A DNA stretch of 36,581 nt from the NCBI GenBank assembly GCA_937898525.1, contig CALCBC010000050.1:1-36581 (forward strand), given 5' to 3'. The translations under genes and the position numbers were made by a program. Every line of letters starts with the position of its first letter. Position 1 is the first letter of the stretch. The notes beneath the pieces were generated by a model, which was given only the letters and a program-made list of their open reading frames with translations, ran no database searches and was not told the origin of the DNA. Source of the stretch: an uncultured Sphingomonadales bacterium. Its GTDB lineage: Bacteria > Pseudomonadota > Alphaproteobacteria > Sphingomonadales > Sphingomonadaceae. Positions 14,917 to 24,300 of the stretch are shown here, piece by piece.

Positions 14917-15309
14917 ATGAAATCGATCGCATTGCTGCTCGCCGCCGCGGGCATCGCCACGACCGCCGTCGCGCTTGGCCCGTCGGCCGCCGTGGCCGCA
15001 GCCCCCAGCGCCGACATCAGCGGCACCTGGACCACCTCGTTCGACAGCCAGGTCGGCCCGCAGAGCTACACCTACGAGTTCAAGCTCGAAGGCGAGACTC
15101 TGACCGGCCATGCCAAGTCGAACCTCGGCGAGGGCGATCTCCGGGGCTCGATCGACGGCGACAAGGTGACCTTCGTCGAGAACCTCGACTACCAGGGCCA
15201 GATGCTGGCGATCACCTACACCGGGCAGATCGTCTCGGCGAACGAGATCAAGTTCAAGCGCGACGTGGCCGGAACGGGCGGCGAGGAGTTCACCGCCACG
15301 CGGAAGTGA
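14917..15309 (+). CDS. Small secreted beta-rich protein (hypothetical)
   Basis: A 130-residue protein with a signal peptide (MKSIALLLAAAGIATTAVAL, cleavage probably near AVAAA). The mature part is polar and strand-rich, beginning with DISGTWTTSFDSQVG and containing alternating segments such as YTYEFKLEGETLTGHAKS and GQIVSANEIKFKRDV, as in small lipocalin-like or META-like beta barrels. GGGGAGGA lies 6-7 bp before the start. Its stop overlaps the start of the next gene by 1 nt (TGATG), so the two exported proteins are translationally coupled. The exact family is not recognised. Confidence 0.85.
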   Translation: MKSIALLLAAAGIATTAVALGPSAAVAAAPSADISGTWTTSFDSQVGPQSYTYEFKLEGETLTGHAKSNLGEGDLRGSIDGDKVTFVENLDYQGQMLAITYTGQIVSANEIKFKRDVAGTGGEEFTATRK

Positions 15310-15833
15310 TGCGCGTGGCACACGTGGCTCGCACCCTGGCTTTCGCGGCGCCGCTGCTCGCTGCCGCGCTCGCGGCTTGCGGGCAGCGGGCACCCGAACA
15401 GGCGGAGCAGGCCGCACCGTCACCTGCGACCTCCACCGCCGCTCCGGCCGCGGACCGCTCGCCCGCTGCGGTCCCGCCGCCCCAGCCTTCCGGCACGCCG
15501 ATAACCGATCTGGTCGCGCTGGCAGGCGAGTACCGCGTCGCAGGAGCAGGCGGACGCGAGATCGACCTGCCGCACGCGATAACCGCGCGGATCGACGACA
15601 CCGGCGTGCTCGTCGATTCCGGATGCGTGCAGCTGTCGTGGGTATGGTTCTTCGAGGATTCGCGCCTCGTGACCGAGCAGCTGTTCCCGCGCGCGAGCTG
15701 CGGCCGGATGCTGCTGCCCGAGGAGGAAGCGATCGTTACCGCGATGAACGGGGCCGTTGCCGTCGAGCGCACACCCGCAAACGGGATCGAGATCCGCGGC
15801 GAGAACGGCTCGGTTCTCTTGTTCGGCCAGTAA
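15309..15833 (+). CDS. Lipoprotein with META/HslJ-like domain
   Basis: A 174-residue protein. The signal sequence ends in a lipobox (AAALAAC, Cys24), so it should be a lipid-anchored envelope protein. Residues ~25-65 form an Ala/Pro/Ser/Thr linker. The C-terminal ~110 residues begin LVALAGEYRVAGAGGREIDL and contain two Cys (DSGCVQLSW, PRASCGRMLLPEE) that could pair, resembling META-domain proteins such as HslJ. The ATG at 15309 overlaps the stop of the secreted-protein gene, and gltX begins 20 bp downstream, so all three may share a transcript. No enzymatic role is suggested by the sequence. Confidence 0.8.
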   Translation: MRVAHVARTLAFAAPLLAAALAACGQRAPEQAEQAAPSPATSTAAPAADRSPAAVPPPQPSGTPITDLVALAGEYRVAGAGGREIDLPHAITARIDDTGVLVDSGCVQLSWVWFFEDSRLVTEQLFPRASCGRMLLPEEEAIVTAMNGAVAVERTPANGIEIRGENGSVLLFGQ

Positions 15834-15853
15834 GCGGCCGCTAGGCGCCGCAC

Positions 15854-17185
15854 ATGACGGTCACCACCCGCTTCGCGCCCTCGCCCACCGGGCGGCTGCA
15901 CGTCGGCAACCTGCGCACCGCGCTGCACAACTGGCTGCTGGCCCGCAAGGCCGGCGGGCGCTTCCTCCTGCGGATCGACGACACCGACACCGCGCGCAGC
16001 GAGGAGCGGTTCGTCGAAGCGATCCGGGAGGACCTGGCGTGGCTCGGGCTCGAGCCCGATGGCGAGGAACGGCAGTCGGCGCGGCTGACACTCTACGAGG
16101 AAGCGTTCGAAAGGCTGAAGGCAGCCGGGCGTGTCTATCCCTGCTACGAGACCGCGCAGGAACTCGAACTCAAGCGCAAGATCCGGCTCGGGCGCGGGCT
16201 GCCGCCGATCTACGACCGAGCGGCGCTCGAGCTGACCGACGCCGAACGCGCCGCGAAGGAGGCCGAGGGCGTCGCGCCGCACTGGCGCTTCCTGCTCGAC
16301 CACTCGGCGCGGATCGAATGGCACGACGGCATCCGCGGGCCGCAGCACTTCGAGCCGGCACAGATGTCGGATCCGGTCGTGCGCCGCGCCGACGGCTCGT
16401 GGCTCTACATGCTGCCGAGCACCGTAGACGACATCGCGATGGGCGTGACCGACGTGCTGCGCGGGGAGGACCACGTGTCGAATACCGCGACACAGATCCA
16501 GATGTTCGCCGCGCTCGGCGCCGAAGTGCCGCGCTTCGCGCACGAGGCGCTGCTGGTTGGCAGCGAGGGCAAGCTGTCCAAGCGGCTCGGCGCGCTCGGC
16601 GGCGACGCGTTCCGCGAGGCCGGGATCGAGCCCGAGGCGCTGATCGCGCTGCTGGCGCGGGTCGGAACCTCGCAGCCGGTCGAGCCGATTCTCGATCGCG
16701 ACCGGCTGGTCGAGAGCTTCGACCTTGCCACGTTCGGCCGCGCGCCGGCCCGGTTCGACGAGACCGAGCTGGCCCGGCTCAACACCGCGATCGTCCACCA
16801 GCTGCCGTTCGCGCATGTTTCCGAACGGCTCCCTGAAGGCATGAGCGCCGCCGGCTGGGAAGCGATCCGGCCGAACCTCGAGCGCGTCGCCGACGCGGCG
16901 CACTGGTGGCACGTGGTCACGGGCCCGGTCGAACCGCCGCCGCTCGACGCCGAGACCCGCGCCTATCTCGCCGAAGCGGCGGAGCAACTCGTGTGGAACG
17001 ATGACCCCTGGGGTACGCTGACCGCCACGCTCAAGGAGACTACCGGGCGCAAGGGCAAATCCCTGTTCCATCCGCTGAGGCTCGCGCTGACCGGGCGCGA
17101 TTCGGGCCCGGACATGCACGCGCTGCTGCCGCTGATCGGCGAGGCCGAAGCGCGCGCGCGCCTCAAGCGCGCCGCAACGGGCTGA
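15854..17185 (+). CDS. gltX: Glutamate-tRNA ligase
   Basis: A 443-residue class I aminoacyl-tRNA synthetase that charges tRNA with glutamate. N-terminal TTRFAPSPTGRLHVGNLRTA contains the HIGH-type motif at residues 16-19 (HVGN), and KLSKR at 240-244 is the KMSKS-type loop. LRIDDTDTARSEERF and DDIAMGVTDVLRGEDH are GluRS-specific segments. The C-terminal anticodon-binding part ends LFHPLRLALTGRDSGPDM. It is slightly shorter than the ~470-residue norm. Many alphaproteobacteria carry two GluRS paralogues, one of them misacylating tRNA-Gln for later amidation; which copy this is cannot be told from the window. The start follows the lipoprotein gene by 20 bp. Confidence 0.96.
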   Translation: MTVTTRFAPSPTGRLHVGNLRTALHNWLLARKAGGRFLLRIDDTDTARSEERFVEAIREDLAWLGLEPDGEERQSARLTLYEEAFERLKAAGRVYPCYETAQELELKRKIRLGRGLPPIYDRAALELTDAERAAKEAEGVAPHWRFLLDHSARIEWHDGIRGPQHFEPAQMSDPVVRRADGSWLYMLPSTVDDIAMGVTDVLRGEDHVSNTATQIQMFAALGAEVPRFAHEALLVGSEGKLSKRLGALGGDAFREAGIEPEALIALLARVGTSQPVEPILDRDRLVESFDLATFGRAPARFDETELARLNTAIVHQLPFAHVSERLPEGMSAAGWEAIRPNLERVADAAHWWHVVTGPVEPPPLDAETRAYLAEAAEQLVWNDDPWGTLTATLKETTGRKGKSLFHPLRLALTGRDSGPDMHALLPLIGEAEARARLKRAATG

Positions 17186-17250
17186 CGAAAGCAACCCACC
17201 GCTCGGCGCAATTTCGCTTGGCAGGCCTGCACGCCGCCGCTAGCGGCTAT

Positions 17251-17263
17251 GATATATTATCAC
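17251..17263. promoter_or_regulatory. Candidate Zur operator upstream of the zinc receptor gene
   Basis: TGATATATTATCA is a palindrome with 5-bp arms (TGATA/TATCA) in a very AT-rich spot of an otherwise GC-rich genome, 26 bp before the receptor start. Zinc-uptake repressor boxes in proteobacteria are AT-rich palindromes of the TGTTATA..TATAACA kind, so this fits loosely. A perfect GCCGCTAGCGGC palindrome abuts it at 17237-17248. Overlap with a -10 element (TATGAT, 17249-17254) is possible. Confidence 0.45.
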
Positions 17264-17289
17264 ACAATTTCTGGTGACCGTGCCCCCTG

Positions 17290-19428
17290 ATGACTTTGAT
17301 TCGTTTCCTGCTTGCCGCAGCGACCTGCCTGTCGCTGCCCTTCGCCGCGCTCGCCCAGGAAGGCAGCGCGGCGTCGCAGTTGCCGGCGGCGCCGGTCGAC
17401 GATGACGATTTCCACGGCGAGCCGATCTACGTCACCGCGGGCGGACTTCAGCGGCTCGACATGCTGGCCGGCACCTCGGTCATCGAGCGCGAGGAGCTGC
17501 AGCGCAGGCTCGACGGTCAGATCGGCGAAGTGCTGACCAAGGTCCCCGGTGTCTCGGCGACGAGCTTCTCGCCGGGCGCCTCGCGACCGGTGCTGCGTGG
17601 GCTGCAGGGTGACCGCGTGCGCGTGCTGGTCGACGGGATCGGCGCAATCGACGCCTCGAACACCTCGGCCGACCACGCGGTGACGATCGACCCGCTGACC
17701 GCCGACCGGATCGAGGTCCTGCGCGGGCCGGCGGTGCTGCTTTACGGGAGCTCGGCGATCGGCGGCGCGGTCAACGTGATCGACAAGCGGATCCCGCTGC
17801 GCGTGCCCGACGAGCCGATTCACATAGACGCCCTCGCCGCGCTCGACACCGCCTACGACCTGCGCGAAGGCGGCGCGTCGTTCGACGTGCCGCTGGCGCC
17901 GACACTGGCATTCCACGTCGACGGCTCGTGGCGGCTCACCGACGACGTCGGGGTTGCCGGCTTCGTGCTCTCCGACGCATTGCGCCAGGAGTTGCTCGCC
18001 GACGCGGCAGAGGAACTTGAGGAAGGCCGTGCCGAGGAAGCCGCAGCACTGACCGAGGCGGCGGGGCAGCGCAGCGTTCTGCCGTCGAGCGCAACCGAGA
18101 CGGTCTCCCTTGGCAGCGGTCTCGCCTGGATCGGCAGCGGCGCCAGCCTCGGGCTCTCGGTCGGCTACTACGACAGCCGCTACGGCGTGCCGACGCGGCC
18201 GCGCACGCATCACGCCCACGAGGAGGACGAAGAGGCAGAGCACGGCCACGAGCATGGCGCGGAGCCGGTGTCGATCGCCCTCGAGCAGTGGCGCGCCGAC
18301 CTGCGGGGTTCGGTCGAGCTCGGCGACGGCTTGTTCGACGAGCTGACGACCCGCTGGGCCTACTCGGACTACACTCACGTCGAGCTCGAAGGGGACGAGG
18401 TCGGCACGCGGTTCGCCGTCGAGGGCGTCGAGGGCCGCATCGAGCTGATCCAGAACCGTCGCGGTGGCTGGAGCGGGTCGATCGGCGGGCAGTACCTGTA
18501 CCGCGACTTCGCGGCGGTCGGCGCCGAGGCGTTCGTGCCCGCCAACACCACCGAGAGCTTCGCGCTGTTCACGCTGCAGGAAGTCGAGCTCGATCCGTTC
18601 GAGATCGAAGGCGGCGCGCGCTACGAGCGGACCGAGATCGAGGCCGAAGCGCGCGGCGCGCGGCGGACGTTCGACACCTTCTCGGCGGCGCTGGGCCTCG
18701 CCTGGAGCCCGATGCCCGGGCTCCGGTTAGGACTCAACGGTTCACGCGCGGAGCGGGCCCCCTCGGCCGAAGAGCTGTTCGCCGACGGACCGCACATCGC
18801 CACCCAGCAGTTCGAGATCGGCAATCCCGACCTGTCGCAGGAAACCGCCTGGGGGCTCGAGGCCTACGCGCGCGGCAGCATGGGGGGCGCGGACTTCGGC
18901 CTCGCCGTCTACCGCACCTGGTTCGACGACTTCGTCTATCTCGACGCGACCGGAGAGGAACGCGACGGGTTGCCCGTGTTCCGCCAGATGCAGCAGGGAG
19001 CCGATCATTTCGGCATCGAGGCCGAGGCGAGCGTGCCGCTGTTCCGGGCAGGCGGCTTCCGGTGGGTTGCCGACCTGCAGGGCGACTACGTGCGCGCAAC
19101 GCTCGCCGACGGATCACCGGTGCCGCGGATTCCGCCGCTGAGCCTGCTCGGGGCGATCGAGGCGCAGTCCGACCGGCTCGATGCGCGCGCCGAAGTGCAA
19201 TGGTTCGACACGCAGGACCGCACGGCCGCGTTCGAGACACCGACCGACGGCTTTGCCCACGTAAACCTCTCGCTCGCGTGGAAGCTGCGCGGCAGCAACA
19301 ACCTGACGGTCCTGCTGCAGGCGAACAACCTGCTCGACGCCGAGGGGCGGCGGCACGCGAGCTTCACCAAGGACTTCGTGCCGCTGGCCGGACGTAACCT
19401 GAAGCTGAGCGTGAAGGGAAGCTTCTGA
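17290..19428 (+). CDS. TonB-dependent outer-membrane receptor, ZnuD-like (zinc)
   Basis: A 712-residue outer-membrane receptor with a signal peptide (cleavage near FAALAQ, residue ~23). A TonB-box-like IYVTAGG segment follows, then a plug domain (IGEVLTKVPGVSATSF, RPVLRGLQGDRVRVLVDG, RIEVLRGPAVLLYGSSAIGG) and a C-terminal beta barrel ending in KLSVKGSF with terminal Phe. A His/Glu-rich extracellular loop at about residues 307-322 (HHAHEEDEEAEHGHEH) is characteristic of ZnuD zinc receptors. It would import zinc or zinc chelates across the outer membrane using TonB energy. It appears to be a single-gene unit with a possible Zur site just upstream. Substrate assignment rests on the His-rich loop and overall similarity, so zinc is likely but not proven. 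Confidence 0.92.
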   Translation: MTLIRFLLAAATCLSLPFAALAQEGSAASQLPAAPVDDDDFHGEPIYVTAGGLQRLDMLAGTSVIEREELQRRLDGQIGEVLTKVPGVSATSFSPGASRPVLRGLQGDRVRVLVDGIGAIDASNTSADHAVTIDPLTADRIEVLRGPAVLLYGSSAIGGAVNVIDKRIPLRVPDEPIHIDALAALDTAYDLREGGASFDVPLAPTLAFHVDGSWRLTDDVGVAGFVLSDALRQELLADAAEELEEGRAEEAAALTEAAGQRSVLPSSATETVSLGSGLAWIGSGASLGLSVGYYDSRYGVPTRPRTHHAHEEDEEAEHGHEHGAEPVSIALEQWRADLRGSVELGDGLFDELTTRWAYSDYTHVELEGDEVGTRFAVEGVEGRIELIQNRRGGWSGSIGGQYLYRDFAAVGAEAFVPANTTESFALFTLQEVELDPFEIEGGARYERTEIEAEARGARRTFDTFSAALGLAWSPMPGLRLGLNGSRAERAPSAEELFADGPHIATQQFEIGNPDLSQETAWGLEAYARGSMGGADFGLAVYRTWFDDFVYLDATGEERDGLPVFRQMQQGADHFGIEAEASVPLFRAGGFRWVADLQGDYVRATLADGSPVPRIPPLSLLGAIEAQSDRLDARAEVQWFDTQDRTAAFETPTDGFAHVNLSLAWKLRGSNNLTVLLQANNLLDAEGRRHASFTKDFVPLAGRNLKLSVKGSF

Positions 19429-19468
19429 GCGAAGCCTCCCTGTCCGGCGAAGCCTGATGGGGAGGATC

Positions 19469-20065
19469 CTAAACCTCCTCGTAGTGAAACGGAGCGATCA
19501 CCGGCTCGGGGTAGGCCTCGTAATCCATCGTCGGCGGCCGGTCGGGCGCGAGGCCGTCGATCGAACGCAGCAGCGGGACTCCGCCGCGGTGCCAACCCTC
19601 GTCGTACTCGGTGTAGAAGTTGACCACGCCGTGCAGGCTGGCGATGCGCCAGCGACCGTCCTCGCGGACATAGCTGTTCTCGTAGGTCGCCTCGCCCCAA
19701 CGGCCCTCGTGGCCGAGCCGGCCGACCATCATCAGCGTGCGCCAGCGGCCCCTGGCGGTGCCCGCCTCGCTGTCGATGTGCAGCACCGGCTGCAACTGCA
19801 TGTGGTTGTAGAGCGTGCCATGGCCGTAGGGCGGCAGGTGGCGCAGGTATTCGCGTACCCGCTCGCGGCCGACGAAGACGCCCCGCCCGGCGATCTCGAG
19901 CGTGCCTTCGCGCGCGAACAGGTCCGCTGCCTTGTCCCACAGGCCCTTGTCGACGTAGTAGCCGTAGGCGCCCTGCAAGTTGACGAGATCGCGGTAGTCC
20001 TCCGCCGCCTGGGCGCGCCGTTCGAGCCTTTCGATGCGCTCGAGCAGCGCCGCGATGTCCGTCAT
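19469..20065 (-). CDS. SnoaL-like (NTF2-fold) protein
   Basis: A 198-residue cytoplasmic protein. After a coiled N-terminal helix (DIAALLERIERLERRAQAAE), the segment YRDLVNLQGAYGYYVDKGLW is typical of SnoaL_4/NTF2-like folds. Next come DLFAREGTLEIAGRGVFVGR and a strand-rich region (HMQLQPVLHIDSEAGTARGRWRTL, split across strands). Members include polyketide cyclases, dehydratases and isomerases acting on hydrophobic substrates; the reaction here is unknown. GAGGGAGGGGA provides a strong ribosome site. It lies 19 bp downstream of the DoxX gene on the same strand (operon) and converges on the TonB receptor gene with a 40-bp gap. Confidence 0.88.
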   Translation of the reverse strand: MTDIAALLERIERLERRAQAAEDYRDLVNLQGAYGYYVDKGLWDKAADLFAREGTLEIAGRGVFVGRERVREYLRHLPPYGHGTLYNHMQLQPVLHIDSEAGTARGRWRTLMMVGRLGHEGRWGEATYENSYVREDGRWRIASLHGVVNFYTEYDEGWHRGGVPLLRSIDGLAPDRPPTMDYEAYPEPVIAPFHYEEV

Positions 20066-20084
20066 TGTCCCCTCCCTCGTCTCG

Positions 20085-20600
20085 TCAGAACCAGCGTCGC
20101 CTGGGCCTTACCTCGGCGACGCCGTCGCCGTCGACATCGGCGACCACCGTGCGCGGCGCCGCGGCGGCGGCTTCGGCCCGGCCCTCGGCCCGCGCGGCCC
20201 GCAGCTCGGCATCGTGAGTCCGCCCCCGCTCGCGCATGTAGTCGAGCGTCCCGCGCACCTGGCCATAGGCGAAGGTCATCGCCAGTCCGCCCATGATCGC
20301 GAGGTTCTTGAGCGCCAGCGTGCCCTGCAGCGGGTCGGCGAGCTCGTTGTGGAAGAACAGGATCGTCAGGCCGACGAACACGAACAGCACGAGCGCGGTC
20401 AGCCGGGTCATCAGCCCGATCGCCAGCAGCAGTCCGGTGACGAGCTCGAACACCCCGGTCGGCAGCGCGAAGCTCGCCGGCAGGTTGGCGGCGTCGAGCA
20501 TCGCCCCGGTGGGCGCAGGATTCGCGATCTTCTGCGTGCCCGAAATGATGAACATGATCGCGATCAGAAGGCGGCCGAGCACCGCGGCAATCCAGGACAT
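20085..20600 (-). CDS. DoxX-family integral membrane protein
   Basis: A 171-residue protein with four predicted membrane helices: VLGRLLIAIMFIISGTQKI, LPTGVFELVTGLLLAIGLM, LTALVLFVFVGLTILFFH and LALKNLAIMGGLAMTFAYG. ISGTQKI and the KNLAIMGGLAM segment before the last helix are hallmarks of DoxX/DUF417-like proteins. The C-terminal ~45 residues are a charged Ala/Arg/Glu tail. The family is linked to respiratory or redox membrane complexes, but no specific partner is seen here. GGGGAGA lies upstream of the ATG. It is the first gene of a two-gene operon with the SnoaL-like gene. Confidence 0.9.
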   Translation of the reverse strand: MSWIAAVLGRLLIAIMFIISGTQKIANPAPTGAMLDAANLPASFALPTGVFELVTGLLLAIGLMTRLTALVLFVFVGLTILFFHNELADPLQGTLALKNLAIMGGLAMTFAYGQVRGTLDYMRERGRTHDAELRAARAEGRAEAAAAAPRTVVADVDGDGVAEVRPRRRWF

Positions 20601-20671
20601 CGAACGTCTCCCCGGCGTCGGCCCGTCCTGCCGCGCCTGCCCTCAACGCCCGGGGGCCGTTTGAGTGCCGA

Positions 20672-21226
20672 TCAGAGCCTGGGCAGCGTCACCCCGCGCT
20701 GGCCCATGTACTTGCCCGAGCGGTCCGAATAGCTGGTCTCGCAAGGCTCGTTGCCCTTGAGGAACAGGAACTGGCAGGCGCCCTCGTTGGCGTAGATCTT
20801 GGCGGGTAGCGGCGTGGTGTTCGAGAATTCTAGCGTGACGTGCCCTTCCCACTCGGGCTCGAGCGGGGTCACGTTCACGATGATCCCGCAGCGCGCGTAC
20901 GTGCTCTTGCCGAGGCAGATCACCAGCACGTCGCGCGGGATGCGGAAGTACTCGACCGTGCGCGCAAGCACGAAGCTGTTCGGCGGGATCACGCAGACGT
21001 CGGTCTTGCGATCGACGAAACTGTTGCCGGAGAAGTCCTTCGGGTCGACCACCGCATTGTCGACGTTGGTGAAGATCTTGAATTCGTCGGCCACTCGCGC
21101 ATCGTAGCCATAGGAACTGAGCCCGTAGGAGATCACGCCCTCGCGCTTCTGGTGCTCGACGAACGGCTCGATCATCCCGCTGTGGCGGACTTCGTTGCGA
21201 ATCCAGCGATCGGAGAGAATGGCCAT
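20672..21226 (-). CDS. dcd: dCTP deaminase
   Basis: A 184-residue enzyme that converts dCTP to dUTP, feeding dTMP synthesis. Start MAILSDRWIRNEV; SSYGYDARVADEFKIF, FVLARTVEYFRIPRDVLVIC and the active-site region GKSTYARCGIIVNVTPLEP / EWEGHVTLEF match the trimeric Dcd family (catalytic Glu in the EPEWEGHVTLE stretch). SDRSGKYMGQRGVTLPRL is a typical C-terminus. The open frame extends far upstream, but the methionine at 21226 gives the canonical length. The ribosome site is weak. It lies downstream of putA on the same strand with a 152-bp gap that contains a dispersed repeat, so it may be transcribed separately. Confidence 0.97.
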   Translation of the reverse strand: MAILSDRWIRNEVRHSGMIEPFVEHQKREGVISYGLSSYGYDARVADEFKIFTNVDNAVVDPKDFSGNSFVDRKTDVCVIPPNSFVLARTVEYFRIPRDVLVICLGKSTYARCGIIVNVTPLEPEWEGHVTLEFSNTTPLPAKIYANEGACQFLFLKGNEPCETSYSDRSGKYMGQRGVTLPRL

Positions 21227-21296
21227 GCGGCGAGGGATTCCGGATGGCGCGGGTGGCGGCAAGCGGACCGTGCGACTTATCCCCTCCTGGGCACGT

Positions 21297-21367
21297 CCTT
21301 CGACAGGCCCAGGACGAGCGGGAGTGAGTTTCGCAAACCAGGCAGCGTCGTGCTGAGCTTGTCGAAG
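21297..21367. repeat. Intergenic inverted repeat (CTTCGACAGGC... type)
   Basis: The left arm CTTCGACAGGCCCAGGACGA (21298 on) and the right arm (21347-21367) are reverse complements at 17 of 21 positions, separated by 28 bp. It lies between putA and dcd. The CTTCGACA(A/G)GC(T/C)CAG core resembles a dispersed repeat I recall from sphingomonads and some other proteobacteria. Confidence 0.75.
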
Positions 21368-21378
21368 CCCGTCGGAGC

Positions 21379-24300
21379 TCACCCTCCCGCCAGCAGGCTC
21401 GCGTTCCCGCCGGCCGCCGTGGTGTCGATCGTCGTCACCCGCTCGGTGGCGAAGCGGATCACGTAATTGGGCCCGCCAGCCTTGGGACCCGTACCCGAGA
21501 GACCCTCGCCGCCGAACGGCTGGCTGCCGACGACCGCGCTGATCTGGTTGCGGTTGACGTAGAAGTTGCCCGCGCGGGCACGCCTTTCGACGAGGCGGCG
21601 GGTGGCATCGATGCGGCTGTGCAGGCCGAGCGTGAGGCCATAGCCGGTGGCGTTGATGTCCTCGATCACCTGTTCGAGCTGGTCGGCGCGGAAGCGGGCG
21701 ACGTGGAGGACCGGGCCGAAGTTCTCTCGCTGCAGGTCGGCGATCGAGCCAATCTCGATGATCGTCGGCGCAACGAAGGTGCCGTTGGCGCAGGCCGGGC
21801 CGAGCTCGCGCTGCCAGACCCTGCGTCCGGCCGCGCGCATTGCCGCGACGTGCTCGTCGAGCAGCGCCTTGGCCGCGGCGTCGATCACGGGGCCGACGTC
21901 GGTCGCGAGGTCCGCCGGGTCGCCGATCACGAGGGCCTCGAACGCGCCGCGGACCATCTCGAGCATCGTCTCGGCAACGTCGTCCTGGACGTAGAGCACG
22001 CGCAGCGCCGAGCAGCGCTGGCCGGCGCTCTGGAAGGCCGAACTCATCACGTCGCGCGCGACCTGCTCGGGCAGCGCCGAGGAATCGACGATCAGCGCGT
22101 TCTGTCCGCCGGTCTCGGCAATCAGCGTGGCGATCGGCGCGTCGCGTGCGGCGAGAGCGCGGTTGATCGCGCGCGCGGTCTCGGTCGAGCCGGTGAAGGC
22201 GACCCCGGCGATCCGCGGATCGGAGGTCAGGGCGGCGCCGACGCGACCGTCGCCGGGGGCGAGCTGGAGCACGTCGTCGGGAATGCCGGCCTCGTGGCAC
22301 AGGCGCACCGCGAGCGCGGCGATCAGCGGGGTCTGCTCGGCCGGCTTGGCGATTGCCGTGTTGCCCGCGGCGAGCGCGGCCGAAGCCATGCCAGTGAAGA
22401 TCGCCAGCGGGAAGTTCCACGGACTGATCGTCGTGAACACTCCGCGGCCGTGGAGCCGCAGCAGGTTCTGCTCGCCGGTGGGGCCGGGCAGCGGCTGCGG
22501 CGCCGAGAACAGCATCCGCGCCTCGCAGGCGTAGTAGCGCAGGAAATCGACCGCCTCGCGCACCTCGAGCACCGCGTCGACCAGCGTCTTGCCGGCCTCG
22601 CGCTGGCACAGGCTTATCAGCTCGGCCGTATGCGCTTCGAACAGGTCGGAGGCCCTGATCAGCAGCTCGGCGCGCGCGGTACCCCCGAGCGCGTCCCACC
22701 CGGGCTGCGCGGCGACCGCACGGGCGAGCATGAGATCGACGTCGGCCGGAGTGGCGTCGAGCGAGAGGCCGACGATGCTGTCGGTGTCCTGCGGCGAGCG
22801 GATCGCACGCGCATTCTCGCCCTCCCGTCGGTCCTTCCGGGCAACGGGAGAGGGCTCCGCGAGGACAGTCGGGACCGCCGCCCATTCGCGCCCTTCCAGC
22901 TTGCGCAGGTCCGCCAGCAGCGGTTCGCGCACCAGCGGGTCCGCCAGGTCCACCCCGGCGCTGTTGCGGCGGTTGGGATAGATGTCGGCGGGGAGCGGGA
23001 TCGACGGGTTGCGCCTGGGTTCGAGGGCCGCGAGATCAGCCACGGGATCGGTTGTCAGAGCCGTCACCGGCACATCGGCGTCGGCGAGTCGGTTGACGAA
23101 CGAGGAGTTGGCGCCGTTCTCGAGCAGGCGGCGCACGAGATAGGCGAGCAGGTCCTTGTGGCCGCCGACCGGCGCGTAGATGCGAACTCGGGTCGGGCGT
23201 TCGCCCTCCTCCTCCGCGAGCACCTCGTAGACGTCCTCGCCCATGCCGTGGAGCCGCTGGAACTCGAACTCGCGGGAACCGGCGAGCGCCTTGATCGCGC
23301 CGATCGTGTAGGCGTTGTGCGTGGCGAACGCCGGGTAGATCGCGTCCTCGGCGGCGAGCAGCCTGGCCGCGCAGGCAAGGTACGAGACGTCGGTCGCGAC
23401 CTTGCGGGTGAACACCGGGTAGTCGCCGTGCCCGCCGACCTGGCTCAGCTTGATCTCGCTGTCCCAGTAGGCGCCCTTGACGAGCCGCACCATCAGCCGG
23501 CGGCCATGCCGGCGGGCCAGCGTGGCGACCCAGTCGCACAGCGGCACGGCGCGCTTCTGGTAGGCCTGGAGCGCGAGCCCGAAGCCCTGCCAGCCGCCTG
23601 CGAAAAGCGCGTCGTCCTCGACCAGCGCCTCGATGATATCGAGCGACAGCTCGAGCCGCTCGGCTTCCTCGGCGTCGATCGTGAAATGGATGTCGGCCTT
23701 GCTGGCTGCCAGCGCGAGCTCGCGCACGATCGGGATCAGCGCGGCTTTCGCTGCCTCGGCGTGGAGATAGTCGTAGCGCGGATAGAGCGCGGAGAGCTTC
23801 ACAGAGATTCCGGGGCTCGCGCGCACGCCGCCCTTCGCCTCTTGCGCCAGCCGCTCGATCGCGGCCGCGTAGGAGCGGCGGTAGCGTTCGGCGTCGGCGA
23901 AGGTCATCGCCGCCTCGCCGAGCATGTCGAAGCTGTGCGTGAGACCGCCCTTGCGCTCGGGCTCGGCGCGCCTGAGCGCTTCGTCGATCGTGCGGCCGAA
24001 CACGAACTGGCCACCCAGGATCCGCATCGCCTGCAGTGTCGCCTGGCGGATCACCGGCTCGCCGAGCCGGCCGACCGCGCGCCGCAGCGCGCTGGCGAAG
24101 CCGGCATCGTCGCGCGAGCTGCCGCGGAGCACCTGCCCAGTCAGCATCAGCGAGAAGGTCGCCGCGTTGACGAAGGTCGAATCCGAATCGCCGAGGTGCT
24201 CGCTCCAGTCGATCCCGGCGAGCTTGTCGTGGATCAGAGCGTCGGCGGTCTCGGTATCGGGTACGCGCAGCAGCGCCTCGGCGAGGCACATCAGCGCGAT

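Noticed and set aside
17186..17289. tRNA or small RNA in the gltX-receptor gap
   Set aside because: No cloverleaf arms or T-loop consensus; the only structure is the palindrome pair annotated as regulatory.
19429..19468. Possible bidirectional terminator between the TonB receptor and SnoaL-like genes
   Set aside because: CCTCCC/GGGGAGG could pair over an 18-nt loop, but there is no T-tract on either side.
21227..21378. Small gene between putA and dcd
   Set aside because: No start with a ribosome site and the space is mostly the inverted repeat.
20672..22885. Apparent fusion of an Arg-rich protein with dCTP deaminase
   Set aside because: The upstream part is an out-of-phase shadow of putA crossing an intergenic repeat; dcd starts at 21226 with canonical length.
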